From Meghimatium bilineatum (Eukaryota; Mollusca; Gastropoda; Stylommatophora; Philomycidae), in contig CM067317.1 of assembly GCA_034231615.1 (NCBI GenBank), positions 18,141,673-18,205,672 of the forward strand: DNA of 64,000 nucleotides. The letters are read 5' to 3'. The position numbers and the translations under genes are program-made. The notes under the pieces were generated by a model. It saw only the letters and a list, made by a program, of their open reading frames with translations, was not told the DNA's origin and did no database searches. Within the stretch, counting starts at the first letter, position 1, and each line of letters opens with the position of its first letter. This document shows, one piece after another, positions 1 through 10,529 of the stretch.

Positions 1-350
1 AACATACTCGAACATCAATGCGACTAAGCGTATGTGCTAACATACTCGAAGCAGCAATACGCCAAGGCGTATGCATTGTGCCAACATATTCAAGCAGCAA
101 TGTTACTAGGCGTGTACATTATGCCAAAATATTCAAGCAGCAATATTACTAGGCGTGTGCATTATGCCAACATATTCAAGCAGCAATGTTAATAGGCGTG
201 TGCATTATGCCAACATATTGAAACAGCAATGTTACTAGGCGTATGCATTGTGCCAACATATTCAAGCAGCAATATTACTAGGCGTGTGCATTGTGCCAAC
301 ATATTCAAGCAGCAATGTTAATAGGCGTATGCAATGTGCCAACATATTCA
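1..350. repeat. 43-bp tandem repeat array
   Basis: About eight copies of a 43-bp unit, recognisable by GCCAACATATTCAAGCAGCA followed by a variable TTACTAGGCGT(G/A)TGCATT part. Successive unit starts at 80, 123, 166 and 209 are exactly 43 bp apart. Units differ by a few substitutions, and the array runs off the left edge. No reading frame is kept. 351-520 is AT-rich DNA without recognisable features. Confidence 0.9.
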
Positions 351-521
351 AGGGTATTTGAACAGAATTGACATGCATGTAATATTCTGCCAACATTATA
401 TTATAATAGTGCAGATGTGCCATCACTGCAAGTTGGTGAGCAACTATGAAGGAAAAATGATGAATTTATTGGCCTAGTATTATACGCTACATTCATGTCA
501 GGATAAGAAGATGCTTGGGTA

Positions 522-590
522 TAGCTACACTGGAAAAGTACCCTTGGGTATTGCTACACTGGACAAATTCCCCTTGGTATTGCTACACTA
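522..590. repeat. 29-bp minisatellite, left part
   Basis: Copies of a 29-bp unit containing GCTACACTGGA-AA-TTCCC, with GCTACACT at 524, 553 and 582 (exact 29-bp steps). The array stops inside the third copy, where retroelement-derived coding sequence begins, and resumes at 977. Confidence 0.8.
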
Positions 591-978
591 CTCCTTTGAA
601 AACAAATGCCTACGTACCATTCTGAACGTTAAGTGGAGTGACTTTAAATCTAACACTACTATAAGAGAGGAAAGCAAACAAACCTATATATCTTCCTTCA
701 TTAGACAAAGGCGTTGGACTTATATCGGCCATGTTCTCAGAATGAACAGCCTAAGAATTCCCCAGCAGTCACTATATTGGGTGCCGCCTGGAGTAAGAAG
801 AAGAGGGAGACCCCTAGAGAAACTCTACGAAGAACGATTAATAGAGAAGGCATGTCAATGAACCTAAACAACACGCAACAATTGAAAGACCTGCAACACA
901 AAGACAGAAATGGAAGGCTATTGTTTCTGCCCTATGCGCCGCCTATGGCCCTGGAGGAACATAACATAACATAACATT
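591..978 (+). mobile_element. Non-LTR retrotransposon, truncated 3' end
   Basis: Remnant of the C-terminal region that follows the reverse transcriptase in RTE/CR1-like non-LTR retrotransposons. Visible in one frame are CLRTILNVKWSDFKSN, TIREESKQTYIS and RRWTYIGHVLRM, then IPQQSLYWVPPG and RRRGRP. The reading moves to other frames after about position 800 and closes with IVSALCAAYGPGGT and a TAA at 962-964. A (CATAA)n tail at about 959-978 follows the stop, the microsatellite type of 3' end common in such elements. The piece is 5' truncated, frameshifted and non-functional. It lies inside a 29-bp minisatellite that continues on both sides. The family name is inference; the LINE C-terminal pattern is clear. 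Confidence 0.75.
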
Positions 979-1033
979 GCTACACTGGACAAGTTCCATT
1001 GGGAATTGCTACACTCGACAAGTTCTCTTCTGG
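977..1033. repeat. 29-bp minisatellite, right part
   Basis: Continuation of the array at 522-590: GCTACACTGGACAAGTTCC at 979 and again at 1008, 29 bp apart, immediately after the (CATAA)n tail of the retroelement fragment. Confidence 0.75.
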
Positions 1034-2389
1034 ACGGAAATATGCATACATGCTCTTTTCTTCCCCACCCCCTCTCCAGGCCAACAGTCCTACACTCCAA
1101 AGAATCATGCCGTAAGTCAAAGAGCATTATTCGAGCCGCTGGTGTCGTCACGGCTACTGAACTAAGGGTGATCTATGCTTTTCACAGAAAGGCTATGGGC
1201 TGCGGGCTACTAAGAGGTGCATACATATATAGCGATTACATATTCATCATCAACATTAAAATTGCACAGTTCAAATTCCTGTTTATGAAATTGAAGCGCT
1301 CACATAACACTTGATTTAGCTTATCAATTATTGTTGGTGATTTAGTCCGAATATATCCTTCAAAACGGGTTCAAGAAACGTGGAGTACTGACTTCACTGT
1401 ACTCGGTTTCCTATGTTTACCTTGTCACTGGCAACGAAGCAGCATGCTGTATGCCGATTGTACCACACATAGCACTTAACTCCGTAGCTTCAAGCGATAA
1501 TCAACAGGGAGCTCCTAAAAAGTTCACCTCGTACACAAAATGACACGAGCAGATTCGAACAAATGACCTCTTGAACACATGACGCACAGCTTAACCACTA
1601 ATCTGATGAGATCCCAGAATATATACTGTAATACCGTACAAGCGTTGGCTACCTGGATAATAAACTGGGCACAGTGTAGATTGCCTAGGTGTGACTTGAT
1701 ATGTTTAGTCAACTGAACAATGTAGACATTAAAGCAGAAGTAGGATTTGCGTTAAGTACGTATTTATATAGTAATTGGAAAATTGCAAAATGAAACAAAG
1801 CAATTGTACATTGTTATTAACATCAAACAGTTGCACAAGCTAAGGAAGCCAACACCTCGAATTTATGGCATGACGAAAACGGATGTGCTGCGACTCGGAT
1901 GTCAGGGTCGCAGATTTTCTGGAAAACCATGGTGATAATAACACAGCTCTGCTATGAAAGAAGAAGAACAACCTACTTCACGCTCACTAACGGAAATTAC
2001 ACGAATTTCGTGGAGTTAATGAGGGAGCAAACGCAGATGAAGAAAAACTAGATGCATCATATATTTGAGCTACTTTGCAGCCAAACTTTGTTGCGGAGAC
2101 GGCATTTTGTAATGATAATCCTATATTTGTGTAACATTTCTCGTATTGTGAGAACCGCAATATTAAATTATGGGCATCTAATGTAGTCAATTATTAATGC
2201 CTCACCACGTGGCGTGCAGACTGACAGGGATGATAATTTATTTGATTAATATTATACCTCTGAAATTATTGTTAGCCGAAGCACAAACTTCATTATTTGT
2301 TAGAGGTAAAGCTGTTTCATTTTATCTAATAGGACTAACTCATAAGTATGAGGAATGGTTGAGGGTTAGAGATTTGGTCTCACAATAGT
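1034..2389. other. No gene seen
   Basis: AT-rich DNA with only short open frames that lack codon bias or family resemblance. No array, RNA gene or transposon end was recognised. Confidence 0.5.
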
Positions 2390-2560
2390 GAGGTTTAGAG
2401 TTTGATCCCCGGCAGGGACTTGGTTTTTTTTCTGTCGAAGAGTAAATAAAAAAAACTCACCATGTACAGAACGTAGCGACAGCAAGAGCATGCGGCCTTT
2501 ATCACACAGTTACAAAATTCCTCCCTGCGACTCTTTAAAAGAAAACCTGCAGTATTTGAC
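2390..2560 (+). mobile_element. SINE-like dispersed repeat, copy A
   Basis: Resembles 21535-21720 along most of its length. Shared blocks, in order: a tRNA B-box-like start (GTTTGATCCCCGG here, GTTCGATCCTTGG there), a T-run with TTTTCTGTC, a GTACA-GACGT-GCGACAGC block, AGCAAGAGCATG, and AAAC-TGCAGTATTT. Two diverged copies of one short element with a B-box-like head suggest a tRNA-derived SINE. Family unknown. Confidence 0.55.
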
Positions 2561-2883
2561 AGTGGCATGACTAACATTCGCGGTTGAAATACGAGTACCC
2601 CGCGACAAAAAGTCCTTTGTATTTTCTTGAATACTTTTACATGTGAACAGTCTGCTATGTGGTAAAGTGAATAGTTGGTCCAGTCAATCCAACAAATCTC
2701 AAGTGGTCGAATTAGTTCATTGTTTGACAAGCAATGATGCACACTGTACTGACTATACAATTTGTTGTATTTGTTGAACTAATTTTCGAACCGTGTCGTA
2801 TTTCTGTTTGAATATTTTGAATATTACATATTGAGCAATAGTCTAATATCAATGTCATATCCAAATTCTGCTTAAATTATTAT

Positions 2884-3070
2884 TGTGTGTACATTAATTG
2901 TGTACGCTAGTGTATATATTAGGTAGGTATATATTAGATGTGAGAATTAGCTATGTATATTAGTTGTGTACATTAGGCGAATACATTAGGTGTGTACATG
3001 TGTTGTGTACATCAGATGTGAACATTAGTTGTGTACATTAGTTGTGCACATTAGTTGTGCACATTTCTGC
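2884..3070. repeat. Degenerate ~13-bp tandem repeat
   Basis: Irregular repeats of ATTAGTTGTGTAC-like units. The most regular copies are at 3005-3065, and units diverge toward the left. Confidence 0.6.
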
Positions 3071-3954
3071 GTACTGTTGACACTGTTCCATACTACAATA
3101 TCACGCTATTTATTCTGATCACAAAAATAAACGCAACATTATTTCAAATGTACCAAAATTGTGTTTTATATAATTCATGTTTCAACCTTGGCATGGAGAA
3201 ACTTTCAGATTTTTAAGAAACCAAACCAGTGTCCGGTCATCCCCAACGGTCTATTGATGATGATTGTTCGCTGACGATGTTAGTAAGAACAGTACATATG
3301 TACGGTCTTCCATCATAACGACCAGCATTGTACAGCCTGTTCGTGAAAGTTTGATCTGAAATATTACGAGCTGATGGTATTGTTTGGACTGCGTGGACGC
3401 TGATGCAAATCGATTTCTGAGCTGACGCAGCCATATGAAGTAGTCTTCGGCAGGAGTTTTGAATTCCACTGCATGGCCGTATGCCACTGAGGCAGTTTGT
3501 TGAAATCGCCTCTAAAGACGACTAAAGGTGCTTCTAACGATATTAACTTTCCTGGCAACTACACTTTGTGAGTGCCCAGTCTATAAGCGACCGATGATGA
3601 TGTATCTTTGTTCTGTAGTGAGATGAGGCATACTTGTGCATATAGTCTCAACTGAATTTATTCGAAAAATGGCAATCTTTTTTTCCATAATATGGTAAGA
3701 GAGTTGTGTGTTCTTTAAGTTTCACGGAATTCTCATGAACCTGTCACGACTTATTGTCAACAATGTTGATTTGACCTTGACCTATTTAATGACCCCAAGA
3801 ATCATGAGGCGATTACAATTCAGGTAGTCACGAGAGGTTAATAAGCATCTGGACACAGTCGATATGTTGAATTATGTCCAATAAGCAAACATCTTTTAGA
3901 AAAGTATCTCCAAAAAAGTAGAAATTCTTTTTTTTTACAGTATAGTATTGTCTT
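3071..3954. other. No gene seen
   Basis: Mixed composition. 3240-3560 is less AT-rich and gives three short overlapping minus-strand frames, but none matches a family I recognise and frames shift every 60-80 codons. An old broken coding remnant is possible and unproven. Confidence 0.35.
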
Positions 3955-4005
3955 GTTCTCTCTCTCTTTCTTTCTCTCTTTCTCTCTCTCATTCTCTCTC
4001 AGTGT
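3955..4005. repeat. Pyrimidine microsatellite (TCTC/TTTC)n
   Basis: Nearly pure C/T tract of TCTC and TTTC units. Confidence 0.85.
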
Positions 4006-4065
4006 GTCTGTCATCCATCCCGTGCCTCTATGTCTGCTGTGACATTATCAGCAGAATTGCATCTT

Positions 4066-4762
4066 CTGAGGTAGATATGTTTGTATATTGACAACCAACA
4101 TTGTACTGTCATTGTTCTGAGGTAGATATGTTTGTATATTGACAACCAACATTGTACTGTCATTGTTCTGAGGAAGATATGTTTGTATATTGACAACCAA
4201 CATTGTACTGTCATTGTTCTGAGGAAGATATGTTTGTATATTGACAACCAACATTGTACTGTCATTGTTTTGAGGTAGATATGTTTGTATATTGACAACC
4301 AACATTGTACTGTCATTGTTCTGTCATTGTTCTGAGGTAGATATGTTTGTATATTGACAACCAACATTGTACTGTCATTGTTCTGAGGAAGATATGTTTG
4401 TATATTGACAACCAACATTGTACGGTCATTGTTCTGAGGAAGATATGTTTGTATATTGACAACCAACATTGTACTGTCATTGTTTTGAGGTAGATATGTT
4501 TGTATATTGACAACCAACATTGTACTGTCATTGTTCTGTCATTGTTCTGAGGTAGATATGTTTGTATATTGACAACCAACATTGTACTGTCATTGTTCTG
4601 TCATTGTTCTGAGGTAGATATGTTTGTATATTGACAACCAACATTGTACTGTCATTGTTCTGAGGTAGATATGTTTGTATATTGACAACCAACATTGTAC
4701 TGTCATTGTTCTGAGGTAGATATGTTTGTATATTGACAACCAACATTGTACTGTCATTGTTC
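4066..4762. repeat. 51-bp tandem array with higher-order structure
   Basis: Thirteen 51-bp units starting at 4066, 4117, 4168, 4219, 4270, 4332, 4383, 4434, 4485, 4547, 4609, 4660 and 4711. Each contains GATATGTTTGTATATTGACA. An extra 11-bp CTGTCATTGTT follows units 5, 9 and 10. Because 51 is a multiple of three, the minus strand reads as a 17-residue repeat (MLVVNIQTYLPQNNDST), but each 11-bp addition breaks the frame, so this is satellite DNA and not a protein gene. Units 2-5 and 6-9 form two near-identical 215-bp blocks. Confidence 0.95.
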
Positions 4763-5669
4763 TTCCTCAGGGATCTGCTCTTTATGGAATGTCCACATAT
4801 TACTTCATAGTTTGGTGTGATTAATTCTGAAAATGTTTGACAGTAGTTAACAACGGAACGTGGATATTGACAAACATTGACATCAACAATACTGGTTTTT
4901 TTTCTGGAATTAAATTGTTTAAACTTAATCACATTAAATAAATGAAAACAAAATTGTGCATTTCTTCTGTACATTTTCTGCTATAAATTGTTAATAGTGG
5001 CGGCTAAAAGTACTTTACACAATTAAAAAGTTGATACAGTCCCTGTATTCTGGCTATTCGTCTTTGGGGCTTTTACAAAATTGACTGGAAAATGTTTTAA
5101 GTAATTTATAAACAGCTTCTTAGATTGTTTCAGTAATAATATCTTTCAGTAAACAACTGTTTCCACTGTAAAAAACATTCGACACTTGAATGTTTTCGTC
5201 CTATCCCCCAACCTTTCTTATTTGTCTCATATGACATGAATGGAAAGAAAATAGTGGCCATATTTGATACTCTCTGATCCAGACCAGATGCTGTAACATA
5301 TGTACAAAACTAATAATACATAACAAATATATTTACATGTGTACACAAACTAATATATTTACATAAGTACACAAACGAATATTTCTTGACTTTACTATAA
5401 ACATATTAATGTAGTTTATGTTTAATTATTTCAGCAGGCGAAAAAGCTTCACTTAAATATGAACACATTTATGATTAATATCACACAACACGACATGATT
5501 GTATATATACCTTCCAATTGAAGTAGACAATATAGTGTATTAAACAGTATATTTGTATGTATACATTGTTTTATACAGTTTTAATACATATAATATATAA
5601 TAAATATGTATGAACACTGTATAAATCATGTGTTCTAAAATCAAACAGGACCATATTCATATTTACGCT
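4763..5669. other. AT-rich DNA, no gene seen
   Basis: Very AT-rich, with runs of ACATATGTACA-like words near 5290-5390 and TATAATA-rich sequence near 5500-5620. No coding signal. Confidence 0.5.
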
Positions 5670-5915
5670 TCAAGTGTTTGTACTAATAGCTATCTTACTT
5701 TTGGGTGTGGCGATGTTATCCAATACACTGATGAATAATAACTGACTGGAAAACGAAACGGAGTAACCATAAATGAGAACTAGAAATAGATTGGTTAGAA
5801 TAAAGAGAAACATAACGATTGATGTGGACATTGGGTCAACTGTGGACGTGACCGCATAGGACAGCACGTCCAGACACGCGATAGAATCCGGCGAATTGTG
5901 TTTGGATGGATTCAT
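5670..5915 (-). CDS. Possible exon with membrane anchor, unrecognised
   Basis: Open frame of 81 codons starting with MNPSKHNSPDS. It has one strongly hydrophobic stretch at residues ~31-50 (SIVMFLFILTNLFLVLIYGY) after a polar N-terminus, the layout of a signal-anchor. The first ~35 codons (about 5810-5915) are clearly richer in G+C than the surrounding AT-rich DNA, which is unusual here. Near the 3' end lies AAAAGTAAGA, a reasonable 5' splice site, 18-20 codons before or within the tail, so this could be a first coding exon. I do not recognise the family. N-termini of microsomal membrane enzymes look similar, but nothing specific supports that. It may equally be a chance frame. Confidence 0.25.
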   Translation of the reverse strand: MNPSKHNSPDSIACLDVLSYAVTSTVDPMSTSIVMFLFILTNLFLVLIYGYSVSFSSQLLFISVLDNIATPKSKIAISTNT

Positions 5916-6051
5916 ACATCGAGATAGATCTGTCTAGAAAGGTTAATTGAGGAGAGATGATAAGAAACAAAGCACACCATTTTTCTCAGTAAATATCAGG
6001 TAAAATATACACATTGTTTATTAACCGAAGTCATTGCATGTTGGACATATG

Positions 6052-6172
6052 CATGATAGTGATATCACACTAATCAGATGTTCAAGCTAACATGATAGTG
6101 ATACCACACTAATCATATGTTCAAGCTAACATGATAGTGATACCATACTAATCAGATGTTCAAGGTAAGCAT
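6052..6172. repeat. 39-bp tandem repeat, three copies
   Basis: CATGATAGTGATA(T/C)CA(C/T)ACT starts at 6052, 6091 and 6130, exactly 39 bp apart, followed by AATCA-ATGTTCAAG. Confidence 0.9.
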
Positions 6173-6224
6173 GATGATATACTTTCACTGCGCGGTAGCT
6201 CTTCATTCCTAAATATATCGGCCC

Positions 6225-6640
6225 TAAGCATACCACTCCTAAAAAACCTAACCCCCCACACCTACCACTCCTATACCTACCACACCTACACCTACCACAC
6301 TCCTAGACCCACACCTACTACATCTACTACTCATACACCTACCGTTCCTTCACCACCATTCATACACCTTCAACACAAACACCTACTAATCATACGCCTA
6401 CTCCTCCTGCAACTACCCCTCCTATACTTACCATTCATACACATACCACTCCTACACCTACACCCTTATATCTACCACACATACAACTGCCACACATACA
6501 CCTACCAGTCATAAACCTTCCACTCCTATACCTACACATTCTACTCCAACCCCTCCCATATCTACCACTCCTACACTTACCACTCCTACACTTACCACTC
6601 CTACACTTATCACTCCTACACCTACTACACATACTCATAA
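6225..6640. repeat. Degenerate CCTACCACT-type minisatellite
   Basis: Long G-poor stretch of CCTACCACTCCTACA-like units of about 15 bp, interrupted by CCTCCT and CATACA variants. The minus strand reads as a Cys/Arg/Gly-rich frame (CRSGKCRSG), which follows from the repeat and is not a gene. 6641-7442 holds no recognised feature except a G-run near 7078-7089. Confidence 0.8.
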
Positions 6641-7461
6641 AATCATCGAAAAAAACAGTACAAGGATAATAGACTGACAAAATGAAATCTTTAAAATCAG
6701 AAGATGTAGAGTTGAAATACTTGAATTTGACTTTTAAAATACAGCCAATATGCAGATATTGTTTAATGATTTTGTTTAGACATGTATTGTTACATAAATC
6801 AAACAAATGTATATCAAGAGGTGATGCGTGAGATGATAGTATAAGGTAGGTAAGTATCAATACTCCTTGCCAAGTTCATGCTCGTAGTATCGATAATATT
6901 CTGAAGTCAAACTAGTTTTACATCTAATGATAACACGTACTAAGAGAACTAGGTATGGACACTGTCCATTAACATTTTCTAAATTATGACACTCGCCTGG
7001 AAGGCAATAGGATAATACGACTTTAAGAATTGGGCTTACCACATGATGGAGCAGAACGGGGCGACTGCAGAGGACGTGGGGGGGGGGTTGTTGGTGCGGT
7101 GAGAGGTACTAAAACATCTAATATAGATTCATGTCAGATAATTAAACTGTCAAGTTGATGTTTATGGTTAAACGGAATCATAAATAGTTCATGTCAACAA
7201 AAATAGAATATGCACATCAAAGAGAAAATAATAACTTTACTAAATTGTCTGCAGTTACTACAAAGTTCAAGTCAAATTAAATAGCATATTTTTACGATGG
7301 TGACTTCAAGTAAAATATTGAAACTGTGATATAAATTAAAATAACCACGGCAGTGCCTTTTATCTTGACAAAAATGTTTTTCCCGAGTGTCCTGTAAACG
7401 CCATCTTCATGCAAATGAAAAACGCGACGGTACATGGAGGTTCCATAGCACAATATTCTTA

Positions 7462-7532
7462 GACAACATATCCCCAGACAAAATATCTCCGAAACAAATT
7501 ACACAGATAATATAGTAAATATTTTATACGAA
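7462..7532. repeat. Left terminal inverted repeat of MULE-like element
   Basis: Matches the reverse complement of 10456-10529 over about 70 bp. Shared cores are CCCCAGA-AAAATATCTCC and AGATAATATA-TAAATATTT. Just outside, CACAATATTCTTAGAC (7450-7465) matches another subrepeat near 10557-10573, so the terminus is built of ~16-17 bp subrepeats. Confidence 0.7.
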
Positions 7533-7591
7533 CGTATTTAGGATTGTCTTTTGGTTAACATTATCAATCGAAGGTAGTGACCAGCTACCAC

Positions 7592-7803
7592 GTATAAGGT
7601 CTAAGAGTACTTACGTAACACAATTGTACTTACCTAAAAACACAGGTTTTAAAAAAAATGTTACACTAAGACACGGCGGACAATCACTAAAACCCCCTAG
7701 TTTTAGTGATAGTCCGTCGTGTCTTAGTGGAACATTTTTAAAAACCTGTGTTTTACGTAAGTACAATTCTTGTTACGTTTCACGCAGTAACCTTATATTG
7801 ATT
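7592..7803. repeat. Near-perfect foldback hairpin, ~100-bp arms
   Basis: Left arm about 7592-7693, six-base loop CCCCTA (7694-7699), right arm about 7700-7803. The inner stem GACAATCACTAAAAC (7679-7693) pairs with GTTTTAGTGATAGTC (7700-7714) with one mismatch. Pairing continues through ACACAGGTTTT and TTGTACTTAC to GTAAC at 7615-7619 with GTTAC at 7772-7776, then weakly outward. It could form a long cruciform or hairpin RNA. It resembles a foldback/MITE whose interior has been lost. Confidence 0.85.
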
Positions 7804-8550
7804 TACGTAAAAACAGTTTTTTTTTAAATATTTCACTTCAACAAGACGGACTATCGCCAAGGGTTTATGAGGTTTAAACACCAAAACAGATAAATGGCAA
7901 TACAAAAGTAATTTTCAATGTTTTGAACCCTTAGGTATTTCTCACGAATATACAAAACAAACAGTGAAAAACAATGAACACAGTAAAAACTATATTATCA
8001 CCACAAAGACACTAGCTACACTATTAACTTGTAAACAATACAAAGTTTAAGGTGACAATGATGTATGTGGAAATATTTAGTCATGGAAGCGGGTTTTGTT
8101 GAAAATTAGACGGGATATGACAACATTAATAACAATTTATTACCGTATACACCATGGATAGCACTACAATAATGACCACACCTACACAGATTTAAACAAA
8201 TGAATGTTCGGAGTTAAGTACAAAAGGCTGGAGTGTAACACACTCAAAAATAAATCTTTTTTCAAGAGCGTACCTAGATCTGTCATCCGTGTTGCAGGAT
8301 CTGAGCGCAGTGACCTGGATATCCAGGGTACCATGATGTCCATCACATTGAAATGAATGGCGACAGGGATAGGTTCTCCGTGTTTTATGGCATGAAGATG
8401 CCTACAGACATCTTTAGGCATCTTCTGTAGACATCTTCTTCATAATCCCTTATCGATAGTCCGTCGTGTTCAAGTTAAACATTTAAAAACCTGTGTTTTA
8501 CGTCAGTACTATTGTTGTTACGTTTCACGTAGTATTACCTTATATTGATT
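7803..8550. repeat. Second foldback element with ~560-bp interior
   Basis: Left arm 7803-7872 and right arm 8437-8506 are inverted copies sharing GACGGACTATCG and an AAGGG-TTATGA-G block. The right side continues to about 8550 with the same sequence as the right arm of the neighbouring hairpin (GTTACGTTTCACG and CCTTATATTGATT). The left arm begins where the first hairpin ends, at TACGTAAAA. The interior 7873-8436 has no recognised gene. Confidence 0.75.
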
Positions 8551-8831
8551 GTCGTGTATGTGCAAAATACGATATATAGCCAAAATTGATGATCGACTAC
8601 CAATATTTATTAATGGTAGCATGGAACCTAGTAAAAGAACTATTATATATGTGCATCCACCAGAGGTCGCCCTGTGAGTGAATAAGCCTTGAAAGAGCAC
8701 TGGTACGCTGGGGATTTTTGCTTTAAGTTATTTTCAAGATTTTCAATGAAGATGGTAACTTTTAATACATCGTAGAAAGTTATAAGAAAAATTGTTTCAG
8801 TAGAGTTTTATATCTGTGAAGCACAGACCTG

Positions 8832-10140
8832 GAGCCGGTGGGGAAGCTGTATGGAAGTGTGATGTACGAGCATGTCATGCTAAAGTTCCCACTCTTTATG
8901 ATAATATAGTTTTGGATTATGGTGAAGATGATTGTGCAAGAGTTCATGTTACCGTAGCAACTGCTTCGAGAAAACATGATGCAACGTGCTAAAATATAGA
9001 AAAGGGCACTCGGCACATAGTTTGCAGTTATCGTCAGCGAAATGGAATGAATGATCAATATGTTGACGACTATATAGACATAATCGGTTACATACTTTTT
9101 CTGCTCGTGAAAGGACCAGATTTCGTTCTGTTTGCAGCACAGGAAGATGTTGATATTCTTTTTCAGAGCAGACGTCGGTATGCTGATGGAACATTCCGAG
9201 TCAACACAGAGGGATTCAATAAACTGTATACGATCCACGCATTCGAGATTGCCTAAATAATTCCATGTGTGTACGCACTTTTTTTCTGTGCGTAGTAAAG
9301 TAATATACCGCCGCCTGCTGTGAACATATCATCGAAATAAAGAGTAGAAATGAAGTATCTCAACTGCGGAGAGTAGCTATAAAGTTAATGATACACCAAA
9401 AAAGCAACTACAGTAGTCATTCTATGCCCAATCTGTCCAATGGCATTTTCTTCTGGAATAGGGGATATTAGCCATCTACGAACTCATAGTCAAGAACATA
9501 TCTCTAGTTTTTTCTGAATTTCAAATGTGGATGTAGCAAATTGTCGTCATCATCATCATCATCATGTGATGGACCTACAACACCATCAAACTAGGGAATA
9601 ATGGTTTCATCTTCACTAGTTACTGATTTCGAATTAGATGCAACTATGCTTTTAAAAGTGCATTTCCACGAGTGCAAGTATGAGGATGTTATTTTCACTT
9701 CGGCCAGAATGTTTAGCGAAAACTACAATTTAAGGGTAATATGGCGTACATATGTGACGAAAATTATGCAACAAAAGGTCAAACAACTGATGACTTCGGC
9801 ATTCGCACCAGAAACTGACGTCATTACTATGTTTGAGCAATTCACCAGCATTAGTACTTTCTCAGACTCGCATTTCGTCATCGATTACTTCGACATTTTC
9901 TACATTGGTATGTTTCGTCTCGGTCGTCGTTCACAACCTCGATTTATAGTGAGACGTTGCAGTCAACACAATCGTGTCATGGATAAACTGCTAAGAAGCA
10001 GCAACACTGTAGAAGGTTGGTAAAATGCATTTAATTCAATGGTAAACATCTCTCATCCAAAAGCATCACGACTTGACCAGAAGTTACAGCAACAACAACA
10101 TACATCTTCACTATTGAGAAGTAAGATTGCCACTGATTAA
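8832..10140 (+). pseudogene. MULE transposase with FLYWCH-like zinc finger, broken
   Basis: Remains of a Mutator-like transposase, the DDE enzyme that cuts and moves the element. First comes a FLYWCH-like finger with WKCDVRACHAK (8852 onward). After a TAA at 8990 the same frame continues with VLFAAQEDVDILFQSRRRYA and DGTFRVNTEGFNKLYTIHAF, the start of the MULE catalytic domain. A TAA at 9254 interrupts it before IIPCVYAL. About 9300-9600 is unreadable. In another frame 9601-10023 gives DFELDAT (the second acidic block of the fold), VITMFEQFTSISTFSDSHFV and SSNTVEGW. After a stop at 10021 it continues NAFNSMVNISHPKASRL to a TAA at 10138. The order and motifs fit metazoan MULE transposases. Multiple stops and at least one frameshift make it a pseudogene. 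Confidence 0.85.
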
Positions 10141-10227
10141 CACATAACGAAAGGTTTACCAAAATGATGATGATGTTATTAATACAGTGGTTGAATAGTA
10201 CGATTTAGTAGAGTTTATCAACTTCTT

Positions 10228-10390
10228 AAAAACATTCTGCTATGCGTGACATCCTGCTATGTGTGACATCCTGCCATGTGTGACATCCTGCCATGTGTGA
10301 CATCCTGTTATGTGTGACATCCTGTTCTGTGTGACATCCTGTTATATGTGACATCCTGTTATGTGTGACATCCTGCTATGTGTGACAATT
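10228..10390. repeat. 17-bp tandem array
   Basis: About nine copies of TGTGACATCCTG(C/T)(T/C)ATG (17 bp). It lies between the transposase remnant and the right terminus of the MULE-like element. Confidence 0.9.
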
Positions 10391-10455
10391 CATATCATGT
10401 GAAGACTTTATTATAATTATTTACTAGTTATATTGTTAATTAATGTGTCTTTTAC

Positions 10456-10529
10456 AGTTTATATAAATATTTAATATATTATCTCTGTTATGTGTTTTGG
10501 AGATATTTTATCTGGGGAAATTTTGTGTT
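10456..10529. repeat. Right terminal inverted repeat of MULE-like element
   Basis: Inverted match to 7462-7532. To its right (10530-10605) are more ~16-17 bp subrepeats of the form GGGATATT-TGTC, so this end has more subrepeats than the left one. Confidence 0.7.

Noticed and set aside
3237-3558. Three overlapping minus frames considered as a gag-like remnant
   Set aside because: The W-x-x-Q/L spacing is suggestive, but there is no zinc knuckle, protease or adjacent pol sequence.
4011-4974. Minus-strand frames with 17-residue repeats
   Set aside because: They come from the 51-bp array. The 11-bp insertions break the frame, and several overlapping frames are equally open.
6435-6860. Cys/Arg/Gly-rich minus-strand frame
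   Set aside because: Translation of the CCTACCACT-type minisatellite, and the N-terminal part has no recognisable domain.
8780-9238. 152-codon minus-strand frame
   Set aside because: It lies opposite the MULE transposase remnant on the plus strand, whose motifs are specific, so the minus frame is a shadow.
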